NCBI GenBank assembly: GCA_948949055.1
Contig: CARBWQ010000029.1
Span: 1 to 8,215 of the forward strand
Direction: 5' to 3'
From: an uncultured Eubacteriales bacterium
Lineage (GTDB): Bacteria > Bacillota > Clostridia > Christensenellales > UBA1242
DNA length: 8,215 nucleotides
The notes beneath the pieces are model-generated. The model searched no databases. It was given only the letters and a program-made list of their open reading frames with translations, and was not told the origin of the DNA. Both the position numbers and the translations under genes were made by a program. Positions 1 through 7,600 of the stretch are shown piece by piece (the stretch's first letter is position 1; the number at the start of each line of letters is the position of its first letter).

Positions 1-988
1 ATCTTTTAGATGCGTCGTCGTTTGCTGTAATGATAATCAAATGATGATTTAGTGTGCTTAAAAAGTTTGTATAAGCTTGTATTCCACATATTACATCAGA
101 TTGCATTTTTTCTAACAAAGGTGCCATTTTACTTATTTCAAGAGCGAGTTTTTCAGTCTTGAAAGATTTATAATCAAGAGGCAATGTATAATAATCTTTA
201 TAATTAATTCTTAATTTCAATAACAATGAACTAACAACACTTTCAAAGTTTTCTTCTAATAAATGAACTTGATAAGGTTCAAAATCAGGTTTGCTAATAA
301 ATTTAAAATCATTATAATGCACTCTTGCCTTAAAATCTTCTTTCCATTTAAGAGTAATAGCATTTTTAAGTTTAGATATAAAATACTTTGTATAATAATC
401 TACACATTTTTTTAACTCACTACTATCTGATTTATAATCTTTTATTGTTCCATCAAAGGCTATATATTGTTTAGCAAAAGTTGGCCAAATAACAACTGCT
501 TTTTTGTAATTTTCATTGACAAAGTGAGCAAACTTATTAAGACCATCCAGCACTATGTTTTTATCTATATCTTTTAGATTTAATTCACAAAATTGAAAGT
601 CTTTTGCTTTTTCGCCTAGACTTCTTACAAAACCGTTGAGAACATATTTCCCATCTGCTTGAATAAAAGCAGATTTGTTCTTATAAGTAACCCTAAAAAC
701 CTTCTCAACCATGCAAAACAAATCAATAAATATAAATTCGCTTTTAATGTTTTTAAGGTTGAATATAGTTTTTCTATTAAACTCATAATCTAACATTCTA
801 TTTAAAAATTCTTTATTAGGTGCTTTTTGAATTAGTTCTTCTGGGATATTTAATGTTTCATCAAATAAAGCCCAAGGACAAACTTTGAAAGCATATAAAT
901 CAATGTCAAAAATCTCTTTCATTCTTGGGTCATTAAACATCTCACGACTTACACAACACCCTACAATTGAAACATGTTTCTTTTCCAC
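1..988 (-). CDS. DUF6270-like protein, 3' end cut by window edge
   Basis: The frame is open from a GTG at 988 through the left edge, giving 329 codons with no stop. GTG is chosen as start because AAGGAG (995-1000) lies six bases upstream and a strong promoter lies just beyond. The N-terminus has a short beta-strand followed by G10-C-C-V-S-R-E16, which resembles the GSCVSRD opening of DUF6270 proteins. These are often found near surface-polysaccharide genes and are thought to be SGNH-hydrolase-like. Later stretches (FIFIDLF, AVVIWPTF, and a YQVHLLEEN-type end near residue 240) fit that fold as far as I can recall it. Here Cys11 stands where the family usually has Ser. After about residue 250 a second region begins and ends at the edge with LIIITANDDASKR, faintly like the DDxAs motif of ILEI/FAM3-type domains. 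The gene is certain; the family is moderately supported; any activity is inference. Confidence 0.65.
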   Translation of the reverse strand, partial: MEKKHVSIVGCCVSREMFNDPRMKEIFDIDLYAFKVCPWALFDETLNIPEELIQKAPNKEFLNRMLDYEFNRKTIFNLKNIKSEFIFIDLFCMVEKVFRVTYKNKSAFIQADGKYVLNGFVRSLGEKAKDFQFCELNLKDIDKNIVLDGLNKFAHFVNENYKKAVVIWPTFAKQYIAFDGTIKDYKSDSSELKKCVDYYTKYFISKLKNAITLKWKEDFKARVHYNDFKFISKPDFEPYQVHLLEENFESVVSSLLLKLRINYKDYYTLPLDYKSFKTEKLALEISKMAPLLEKMQSDVICGIQAYTNFLSTLNHHLIIITANDDASKR

Positions 989-1012
989 AATAAACTCCTT
1001 TTCACTTCAAGT

Positions 1013-1041
1013 AATATATCATTTTTTACAAAACTTGTCAA
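1013..1041 (-). promoter_or_regulatory. Sigma70 promoter of the DUF6270-like gene
   Basis: On the minus strand TTGACA (1036-1041) is followed by a 17-base spacer and TATATT (1013-1018). A TG one base before the -10 makes it an extended -10. The predicted transcription start is near 1006, giving a leader of about 18 bases that carries AAGGAG (995-1000) before the GTG at 988. The match is close to consensus in both boxes, so the gene is probably transcribed on its own and not only by read-through from the genes to the right. Confidence 0.8.
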
Positions 1042-1079
1042 TAAAAATAGTTTATTTAAACAACTTAATAAATTAAGCG

Positions 1080-1114
1080 TGCAAATAAAAATAAAACACC
1101 CTTTAAATAGGTGT
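1080..1114 (-). terminator. Possible weak intrinsic terminator after the small membrane protein
   Basis: Read on the minus strand, ACACC (1114-1110) pairs with GGTGT (1100-1096) across a nine-base loop and is followed by a T-rich run, TTTTATTTTTATTT. It lies about 90 bases after the stop at 1203-1205. The stem is only five base pairs, so this is suggestive and not firm. The rest of the 989-1202 gap holds the promoter at 1013-1041 and nothing else I can support. Confidence 0.4.
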
Positions 1115-1202
1115 AATTATTTTATCTTAATCTCTTTTGTCTTTAAATCTAGCAAATTCTCATATAATCTTATGTGACCACAAAGGTTGTTTTTGGGAAA
1201 CC

Positions 1203-1709
1203 TTAATTAGCCCAAGCAAAAACTAAATAGAAAATTGTAAAATAAATTCCAACAACTAAAACTATGCCAATAATGCCCATTAATATATCAAGCCATTTGC
1301 GAGTTTTTATAGGTTGCGCCTGCACTTGTTCAGATAATTCAACCTCTTGATCAGAATTTGAAATATCAATCTCATCTCCCTTTTTTGCTTTTTTATTTTG
1401 AGCTTTATCTAAAATACTTTTAAGAGTTCCTTTAATTGCATACTTAAAGCCATAATAACTGTAAGCCGAACACAAATCTGTTGTTGCACCTGCAAATGCA
1501 ATACAAAGAATAGTAACTAATAGTGCAGGAACAAACTGATCTCCATTTTTAAATAATGACACTGCAAAATATTCTGTAACTAATGTTGCCCAGCAAGGAC
1601 TATCATAAAACAATTGCCCAAATTCTAGTTGAAGCCCTGCCCTTTTCAAGCCTTCTAGCTGTACGCTAATGTCTTGTACTAAAATTCCACATACTTCCAA
1701 AAATACCAA
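1203..1709 (-). CDS. Small two-helix membrane protein, unknown function, probable 5' frameshift
   Basis: I do not recognise this protein. The open frame gives 168 residues if read from a TTG at 1709. Two hydrophobic segments are visible, about residues 58-76 and 140-166. They are separated by a highly charged linker of about 45 residues (KKAKKGDEID and nearby), probably cytoplasmic. Conserved-looking small and polar residues (AFAGATTDLCSAYSYY) end the first helix. The TTG start is unconvincing: the only good Shine-Dalgarno, GAGGAG (1725-1730), sits five bases before an ATG at 1719 in a different frame, whose reading closes at 1666. The true product probably starts at 1719 (MNLFGIFGSMWNF) and enters the long frame by a one-base shift near 1680. 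It lies between the radical SAM gene and the DUF6270-like gene in the same direction, with no strong promoter visible in the 96-base gap upstream. Confidence 0.65.
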   Translation of the reverse strand: MVFLEVCGILVQDISVQLEGLKRAGLQLEFGQLFYDSPCWATLVTEYFAVSLFKNGDQFVPALLVTILCIAFAGATTDLCSAYSYYGFKYAIKGTLKSILDKAQNKKAKKGDEIDISNSDQEVELSEQVQAQPIKTRKWLDILMGIIGIVLVVGIYFTIFYLVFAWAN

Positions 1710-1719
1710 ACAAATTCAT
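1666..1719 (-). other. Out-of-frame 5' start with strong ribosome binding site
   Basis: GAGGAG at 1725-1730 is ideally spaced for the ATG at 1719-1717. That ATG opens a frame of 17 codons (begins MNLFGIFGSMW, rich in aromatic and hydrophobic residues) that ends in TAG at 1668-1666. The 168-residue frame overlaps it and cannot be extended upstream, because TGA (1718-1716) blocks it. Skipping one base near the TTTTAG at 1681-1686 would join the two frames. The cause could be a sequence error, a real mutation or recoding. Confidence 0.55.
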
Positions 1720-1736
1720 TTTCACTCCTCTTCATT

Positions 1737-1751
1737 TAGTTTAATAAACTA
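1737..1751. repeat. Short inverted repeat upstream of the small membrane protein gene
   Basis: TAGTTTA and TAAACTA form perfect seven-base arms around one central base, just upstream of the GAGGAG site at 1725-1730. It could be an operator or a leader hairpin. In DNA this AT-rich one or two such repeats are expected by chance in a window of this size, so the weight is low. Confidence 0.25.
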
Positions 1752-1815
1752 TACAATTTATTTTACACTATAATTAAAATTTATTTTTACTTTTTCCACA
1801 GATTTTGTTTAAAAA

Positions 1816-2790
1816 TTAGAAATATCTTTCATCATTAATTTCTTCACAAAGTGGCCTTACTCTTGTTACATCATTAAAAGATTTAAAATCTTCCAAATTT
1901 TTATATATATTTATGCTTTTAAATCCTTTCTTTTCAAGTCGTGATAAATCAGTATCTTTAAAAGCTGGACATGGCAAAATCTGTCCATCATATCTAATAT
2001 CTATTTTATCGTAGCCTGCACTGCATTTATGAGTGTTTTTATTTTGAAGAGGAATACCAATTTTAATAACAGTTTTGTCAGATTTTATCTTACCACAACT
2101 TTCAACAAACTCTTTTAGTTCATCTTCGCTGAGCATTAACCTATCTCTATTTTCTCTTCCACGTCCTTGTGGAACAAACTTTAATACTCGAACCTCCTTA
2201 ATTTCTGCAATCTCGGCAAGTTCCACCACGTCTTTAAACTGACTGGCGTTTATTTTGTTAGGTACAAAATGAATAGATGTAACTATATCAAACTTTCTAG
2301 CATTAAGCATAGATCTAAGCAAACAGGTGAAATTGTTTTTACTGCCCATAAGATTATTATATTCATCAACCTCACTAGCCTGCATATCAAATACAATTTT
2401 ATCAAGACCAGCACTCTTTAATTTTGAATAAGTTTCATAGGTAATCTCTGAAAATGTTCTATTATTTAGCATTCCCAAAATCTTATCAAATTTCGCATTA
2501 GGAGATGTAAAATTGCTTTCATTTTTGACAATTCCACTTGTATAGATAGTTGTAAATATACCTTTATCATGACAATATTTTACAATATCAAAGATATTTG
2601 GATGAAGAAGTGGCTCGCCACCAGATAGCGAGATTTCCTTCACTCCTCCGTTATCCACAAAAAAATCAATGGTCTTTTTAATAGTCTTAAAGTCTATAAT
2701 ATTACCTTTATCATAACTACTTTTAGAAGAACAAAACAAACAATTATTAGGACATTTCTGAATTATTTCAAAACATAAATCTTTTATCAT
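1816..2790 (-). CDS. Radical SAM enzyme with twitch-like auxiliary cluster region
   Basis: The 324-residue protein carries the radical SAM signature C13-x3-C17-x2-C20 (CPNNCLFC), which binds the 4Fe-4S cluster that cleaves S-adenosylmethionine. The SAM-contacting motif SGGEP follows at residues 56-60. A central barrel region includes VRVLKFVPQGRG (residues 200-211), as in MoaA-like enzymes. At the C-terminus, C256-x12-G-x4-C274 matches the opening of a SPASM/twitch domain. C315 is the only clear further cysteine in that region, so one auxiliary cluster (twitch type) is likelier than two. The length is typical for twitch-type enzymes. The substrate cannot be read from the sequence: MoaA-like chemistry, peptide modification or tRNA/cofactor work remain open, and no MoaA partner genes are nearby. 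No Shine-Dalgarno precedes the ATG, which sits six bases after a TATAAT box. The upstream neighbour encodes a MATE-like exporter in the same direction, suggesting a possible product to export. Confidence 0.85.
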   Translation of the reverse strand: MIKDLCFEIIQKCPNNCLFCSSKSSYDKGNIIDFKTIKKTIDFFVDNGGVKEISLSGGEPLLHPNIFDIVKYCHDKGIFTTIYTSGIVKNESNFTSPNAKFDKILGMLNNRTFSEITYETYSKLKSAGLDKIVFDMQASEVDEYNNLMGSKNNFTCLLRSMLNARKFDIVTSIHFVPNKINASQFKDVVELAEIAEIKEVRVLKFVPQGRGRENRDRLMLSEDELKEFVESCGKIKSDKTVIKIGIPLQNKNTHKCSAGYDKIDIRYDGQILPCPAFKDTDLSRLEKKGFKSINIYKNLEDFKSFNDVTRVRPLCEEINDERYF

Positions 2791-2796
2791 GTTTTT

Positions 2797-2836
2797 ATTA
2801 TAACATACTTTCTCTTGAAAATAAATAGCTATTTAT
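2797..2836 (-). promoter_or_regulatory. Extended -10 promoter with palindrome at -35, radical SAM gene
   Basis: On the minus strand the extended -10 TGtTATAAT has its hexamer at 2797-2802, ending six bases before the ATG at 2790. Transcription would start at or within a base or two of the start codon, so the mRNA should be nearly leaderless. No good -35 hexamer is seen at the right distance. A perfect 16-bp palindrome (ATAAATAG/CTATTTAT, 2821-2836) covers that position and could be an operator. Confidence 0.6.
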
Positions 2837-2864
2837 CTACTTCTTAAAATATTTAAAGTGCTTT

Positions 2865-2900
2865 TTAAATGTGTCGGAAATACTTTTTGTTCAATTTCAT
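2865..2900 (-). CDS. Possible 11-residue micro-ORF after the exporter gene
   Basis: GAGG (2908-2911) overlaps the stop codon of the upstream exporter-like gene and sits seven bases before an ATG at 2900. The reading is MKLNKKYFRHI and then TAA. Translation could be coupled to the upstream gene. If one base is skipped the peptide continues for about a dozen residues (LKSTLNILRSR), so this may be the decayed start of a lost gene, a leader peptide, or chance. Nothing identifies a function. Confidence 0.3.
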   Translation of the reverse strand: MKLNKKYFRHI

Positions 2901-2909
2901 TTTGTTACC

Positions 2910-4142
2910 TCAGCTTTCTTCACTTTTATTTTCTTTTAGAGATTTTGCATCAAGTTTAGGTGCTAAATAACCTTCTTTGTCTTTTTTATAATATTTCAGT
3001 CTTATAATCATGAATATAGTTAAACTTAATAGTCCTCCTGCTATCTGTCCTATATCGGTATTGAAAGGACTAAAAATAGACAAAATCAGAACTGTTCTAA
3101 TAACCTTTATAACTAAATTATAAATAGTACATCTTGTAGGCGAAAATTCTAGCTGTAAATATGTTTTTATATTTGCAGTGACTATATTCATAAGCATATC
3201 AAAAATTTGAACGGCTAAATAAATTAGACCAATAGACAAGACTACCTTATAAGTTTTAAAAAGTCCAAAGAATAAAGTTATGCTTATACCTATATAAAAA
3301 GCAGAAATTAGACTTGAATTTATCAAACTCTTTTTATAATTGTATTCAGATTTTGATATGTCAATTTTGGCTATTTTATTTATAGCATTTAGCGCATCCC
3401 ATTGTGGATCTGTAATCAGGTTTACGAGATTTAAAGCAGTGACATATTCACTTCCAAACCCAAAAGCACGACTATAACCAAAAAAGTAAATAATAAACAT
3501 AAACAGCTCATTAATTATATACATCGACTCATACTTAAAATTCTTAATAATATTAAAATCAAAATGGACTCTTCTAATTGTCAGTCCAAGCCAAACAGCA
3601 CAATACAACAAAAGAGATATTAAGTTTACAAGAACTATTATAAGTTCATTAGTCGTAAATAGAGCCGAAATAGTTACAGAAAATAAATTAAGCAGTATAA
3701 ACCCTAAAATACATAGGTTCGCTCTATTGTCCTTATCTTTAAAATATAGTTTTTCAGCAACTAGGTTTATAATGTAAGTAAAAAATAATTGCCCAATTGC
3801 CATTAAAGTAAAATTCCTATAAATATCGGGATCCATATTCATAAAAACTATATAATTATCAACTAATAAACCAACAATACCAAATGTTAAAAATCCTACT
3901 ATCGCCCCTAAAATTATACCTATGTCTATACAATTTTCATTTTTCTCTTTGTTTGCTCTGATATTTGAAGCAGAGGCAAAAAAGCTCAAAAGAATAGAAA
4001 CCACAAATTGTAAAGGATAAATCAATGAAAATACTTCTGAATATGCAGTGTTTTTCGTAATAACACCTAAAAGAAAATATGTAAGCACATTTAGTGCAGA
4101 AAATATAAATAACGTAATTGATATATTAAAATATCGTTTCAT
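2910..4142 (-). CDS. MATE-like multi-pass membrane transporter (MOP superfamily type)
   Basis: The protein has 410 residues from the ATG at 4142 and about eleven or twelve hydrophobic segments with short basic loops. After the middle of the first half, the pattern of a helix, KLYFKDKDNRAN and then another helix, and in the second half YLQLEFSPTR followed by a helix, resembles the repeated halves of MATE and Wzx-type flippases in the MOP superfamily. DPQWDALNAI near residue 250 opens the second half. The C-terminus is a hydrophilic tail (residues about 380-410, KENKSEES). Proteins of this kind export small molecules or flip lipid-linked sugars across the inner membrane; the substrate here is unknown. 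The start at 4142 is chosen because AAAGGA lies six bases upstream and a sigma70 promoter just beyond. The frame can be opened to 4196, but that adds residues from within the promoter. It diverges from the M60 gene and precedes the radical SAM gene. Confidence 0.65.
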   Translation of the reverse strand: MKRYFNISITLFIFSALNVLTYFLLGVITKNTAYSEVFSLIYPLQFVVSILLSFFASASNIRANKEKNENCIDIGIILGAIVGFLTFGIVGLLVDNYIVFMNMDPDIYRNFTLMAIGQLFFTYIINLVAEKLYFKDKDNRANLCILGFILLNLFSVTISALFTTNELIIVLVNLISLLLYCAVWLGLTIRRVHFDFNIIKNFKYESMYIINELFMFIIYFFGYSRAFGFGSEYVTALNLVNLITDPQWDALNAINKIAKIDISKSEYNYKKSLINSSLISAFYIGISITLFFGLFKTYKVVLSIGLIYLAVQIFDMLMNIVTANIKTYLQLEFSPTRCTIYNLVIKVIRTVLILSIFSPFNTDIGQIAGGLLSLTIFMIIRLKYYKKDKEGYLAPKLDAKSLKENKSEES

Positions 4143-4163
4143 GTGCATTCCTTTCCATATGAA

Positions 4164-4192
4164 ATTATATACTTTTAGCAACAAATAAGCAA
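4164..4192 (-). promoter_or_regulatory. Promoter of the MATE-like gene
   Basis: On the minus strand TTGCTT (4187-4192) is followed by exactly 17 bases and a perfect TATAAT (4164-4169). Predicted transcription start is near 4157. This leaves a leader of about 15-20 bases with AAAGGA six bases before the ATG at 4142. The -35 box matches consensus only in its first three bases. This promoter supports the 4142 start over the longer frame. Confidence 0.7.
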
Positions 4193-4203
4193 GCAAAAAA
4201 TTA

Positions 4204-4232
4204 TTGACAATTAAAAAACAAGATGATACAAT
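4204..4232 (+). promoter_or_regulatory. Near-consensus promoter of the M60 surface protease gene
   Basis: TTGACA (4204-4209) is a perfect -35. It is followed by a 17-base spacer and TACAAT (4227-4232), with TG at 4224-4225 making an extended -10. Predicted transcription start is near 4239, leaving a leader of about 50 bases. This is the strongest-looking promoter in the window. It is divergent from the MATE-like gene promoter 12 bases to its left. Confidence 0.85.
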
Positions 4233-4250
4233 AAATAGGTAATTATTTAT
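4231..4250. repeat. Inverted repeat over the M60 transcription start, operator candidate
   Basis: ATAAATA (4231-4237) and TATTTAT (4244-4250) are perfect seven-base arms separated by six bases. They overlap the end of the -10 and the predicted start site, where a repressor would block transcription. The arms are the same as those of the palindrome at 2821-2836, with a different spacing. AT-richness makes chance a real alternative. Confidence 0.35.
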
Positions 4251-4278
4251 AGTGAAAAATTACATACAATATTTTTAT

Positions 4279-4284
4279 AAGGAG
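4279..4284 (+). promoter_or_regulatory. Ribosome binding site of the M60 gene
   Basis: AAGGAG is placed six bases before the ATG at 4291. It fixes this ATG as the start and so confirms that the long hydrophilic N-terminal tail is translated. Confidence 0.85.
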
Positions 4285-4290
4285 TAAGTT

Positions 4291-4620
4291 ATGATAGAAA
4301 ACAATAGGCAAAACGTCACGTCAAAAACGCAAACTTCTTCTAGAAATTTGCAAAGTACGACAAAATCTACGACAAGTCGCTCTGCTACAAAGCCAACTAG
4401 TACTATAAGTAAAACATCTGGTTCTGCAAATAAAACATTAAATGCTTCTAGTTCTACAAGCAAAACAAGTACAGCTTCAAAATTGTCTTCTAGTAGCAAA
4501 TCTACTGGCAACAAAAAGCCGAATAAATCAAACAACAATAAAAAGCGAAACATCATTTTTATTATCCTTGCTATTTGCGCTGTAATTGCAATAATAGTAG
4601 GAGTTGTACTTGCCACATCT
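4291..4620 (+). other. Cytoplasmic Ser/Thr-rich basic tail and transmembrane anchor of the M60 protein
   Basis: Residues 1-87 contain 39 Ser or Thr (45%), 17 Lys or Arg and a single acidic residue. Lysines fall every six to ten residues inside Ser/Thr runs. Residues 88-109 are an unbroken hydrophobic helix (IIFIILAICAV and onward), and the KKR just before it sets the tail inside the cell. There is no obvious signal peptidase site, so an uncleaved type II anchor is favoured, although an unusually long signal peptide cannot be ruled out. Confidence 0.75.
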
Positions 4621-7600
4621 AATAAAGGTAGTGGCAACAATAATAACAATAACGACAACAATAATCCTTCTCAAATTGTTATTCCAACGCCACCTAATCA
4701 AGGTACCTATAATCGTGGAGATTTAAAACCAGGTGACGCTTATGAAAATGTTACCATTGGAGAAGAAACCTTCTATAATAAAGATGAAATTGTTGATTAT
4801 CCATATGACATAACCGTAAGTTCCACAACTATGGTAGGTATTTCAGACAAACAGATTGGTGAAGTTGAAAGAGATATTCCTCAGACAACTCGTGATGAAG
4901 GACTTGGCGTTTATCCTAAATATGGATATACACTTTCTACTGTTATTGGAAGCACAGATGATAAAGTAGCAACAAGAAACGCTTTAATAGCTGAATCTAA
5001 TTATCTTTGTGCCACTGGTACTTATAACAATTCTGGTAATGGTGGAAGTTATTCTTGGATGGATGAAAATGGTTATCTTTACAACGGAACAACCTCAGCT
5101 CCATCACCTTCTCTTGATAAACTAGGCAATCATAGACGTTTATATAAACATTCTGCCTCTGTTGGCCTTTATCTTGGTGATGTATCAGATGACGAACCTG
5201 GTATTATCAAAGAGGTAACTATTCGCCCTCGTGGATATACAAGCTATTCAGTAACTGGCGTGTATGCACCTGCTGGCGAAATTATTAAAATTCAAATTAG
5301 CGAAAAAGATATGAATGCTACTGGTGGAATCACCATTCATATCGGTCAAGCGTTATACAATGGTCAAGCAAATAATATTTGGACTGCAAAAGGTCAAATG
5401 CAACGTTTCCCAGTAATTTTAAATACAATGATTGTAAACAAAAATACTGCAACATTAAATGATGGCGTTTACACAGCTTACGTAGGTTCTTTCTTAGGTG
5501 GTCCACTTTATATAAGAAACACAGCTAAAACTTTTACAGCCACAATTTCAGGTGGTGTAACCTATTCACATTTTATTTTAGGCAAAACAACAAAAGAAGA
5601 ATTTGAAGCAAACGCAAAATCTTCTGCTCCATATTTTGACCTTGAAGTTTGGAACTATGGTGTTTTACATTCAGGTCCAAAAGCCTATGCGAAAAATTTC
5701 TCATATGAAGACATTTACAAAGCGGCTATTCTTTGGGAAAAAGTTTCAAGCGTAACTACCACAGGTAGCAGTCAAGGAATTGTGTTCTTATATGATCCAT
5801 TTGTTGCAGCTGGTGCTGCCGTTGCCTTCCCTGGCAGAAGTTCTGTAAACTGCCCAACTGGCTGGATGGCAAATTCACTTAACTATAATGGTATAGTTAC
5901 TTCTGGCGCTTGGGGAAACTTCCACGAATATCATCATAACTTCCAAGGCTATGGTGTAGGAAATGGTGGTGAAGTTACAAACAATGGTATGAGCCTAGTT
6001 TCCTATGCACTATTTACAAAAATTTCTTCGGCACGTGGCATTTCAAGTTATGGAGCTGCCGGCCTTGGTGGTTGGAATAGTTATACAAGTGCTACTTGGG
6101 CTTTGCAAGAAGTTTTAAAAATTCCTAATGGTGGAACTCCAAGTAATGGCATGCAAGGTTTAGCTCTATACGCTACCCTACTGCACAACTTTGGAGCAAA
6201 CAACTATATTCAATCAAAAGTACAACAACAAAGACATAGTTATGGGCAAACATATTCAGGTTATTTAAGAGCTTGGCAAGATATAACTCATAATGATATG
6301 ACATATTATTTCAAAGATATATTAAAAGGTATAACTGAGGAAGTAGCAGAAAAATGGCGCAATCCTGAATATCCAACTTTTGTACCTGTTTCATCTGTTT
6401 ACCAAACAGGCAGAAGTTATATGTATGACGGTGTTAAGCAAACCTTTAAAACTATGCAACCTTATGTAATACCTTATGGCAAACCTTTCACTATTGATTT
6501 AAATAAATACTTAGCTCCTAGTGGTCAATATGCAGGTGGAAGTATTGTTATCCCAGATGGATTTACCTATACAATCAAAAATGTAAGCTCACCAAAGAGT
6601 GGAAATATCCAAAAAATTGATGATTATCAATATCTATACACTCCTGGCGAGGATACTTTCTCAGGTGAAATCGTAGCGACTTTACAAATAACCAAAACTG
6701 ATGGTGCTTTTACAGTAGATGATGTAGATCTTATTCTTGAATTTGAGCAAACACATGAAACAAACAAGATGGTACTTACTAGAACAACCTACACATACAC
6801 TACTGACAATATGTACACCGATGCTCAAACAGCTTATGAAAATAATTTTGCAGGATTTGAAACAACTAATATTTCAGACCATACCAACCCTACTCAAAAT
6901 TGTAATACCGATATTTGGTTTTATCCAAACACCGATGCAAATCATGAAAAATATCCAAACGCACCTGACTCATACTTTGTACATGATAATAATATAGCGA
7001 CAGTTGATGGCAAAGTTCATTTTAATGAAGCTGGAAAATATAGATTTTATCTGCGTGGCAGAATGAATTGCGCTGTATATTATTCTATTGATGGTGGAGA
7101 AACTTACAATTTAGGTGCAACAATAAAAGATGTAAGCCTACCAAGTAATAGTTCTGCGTTTAGACTAAATGATCCAAACACCTACTTTGATGTAGAACTT
7201 GAAGATGATTCTTGGGTTTATTTCAAATCAATATTAATTGTACAATCCAGCCCTATGGTAAGTTATATTGGACTAGGATACTCAAAATGGCAAGAACCAA
7301 TGTTTACAATAGTTACCAAATATTATGACAAGGATGGAAATGAGGTTTCATCAGCCGAAGAAGCTGTAAGAACAGAAACTCATTATTATGACTATCGTGG
7401 TAATGAGGTAACAGAAGAAGAGGCAAATAGAGCAGAGCTTATCCCACCTACTTCAACTCCTGCTTATCTAAATGCTTACAATGTAGAATATGAATTCCCA
7501 ACAAATACAACCTTTGAAACAGATTATTTCTACACAAGAGAATATTATTACACTTATAGTGAAGATGAAAAAGTTTTATCTGCAAATCAAACTCATGTTG

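Noticed and set aside
885..1177. Two short plus-strand frames over the start of the DUF6270-like gene
   Set aside because: They overlap a convincing minus-strand start with promoter and Shine-Dalgarno site, and they read through AT-rich intergenic DNA.
1183..1204. Hairpin AAGGTT/AACCTT at the stop of the small membrane protein gene as a terminator
   Set aside because: No T-run follows on the minus strand, so it lacks the second half of an intrinsic terminator.
1816..2790. Radical SAM protein as a prokaryotic viperin (antiviral)
   Set aside because: The cluster motif is CPNNCLFC and a twitch-like C-terminal cysteine set is present, which points to MoaA/SPASM-type enzymes; no nucleotide kinase neighbour is seen.
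4143..4196. Longer N-terminus for the MATE-like protein, starting at 4196
   Set aside because: The extra residues would be read from within the -35/-10 promoter of the same gene, and the AAAGGA site fits the ATG at 4142.
4275..4661. Minus-strand frame of 128 codons, very leucine-rich
   Set aside because: It is antisense to the Ser/Thr-rich tail of the M60 gene. Its leucine and valine richness mirrors that low-complexity coding, and it has no ribosome binding site of its own.
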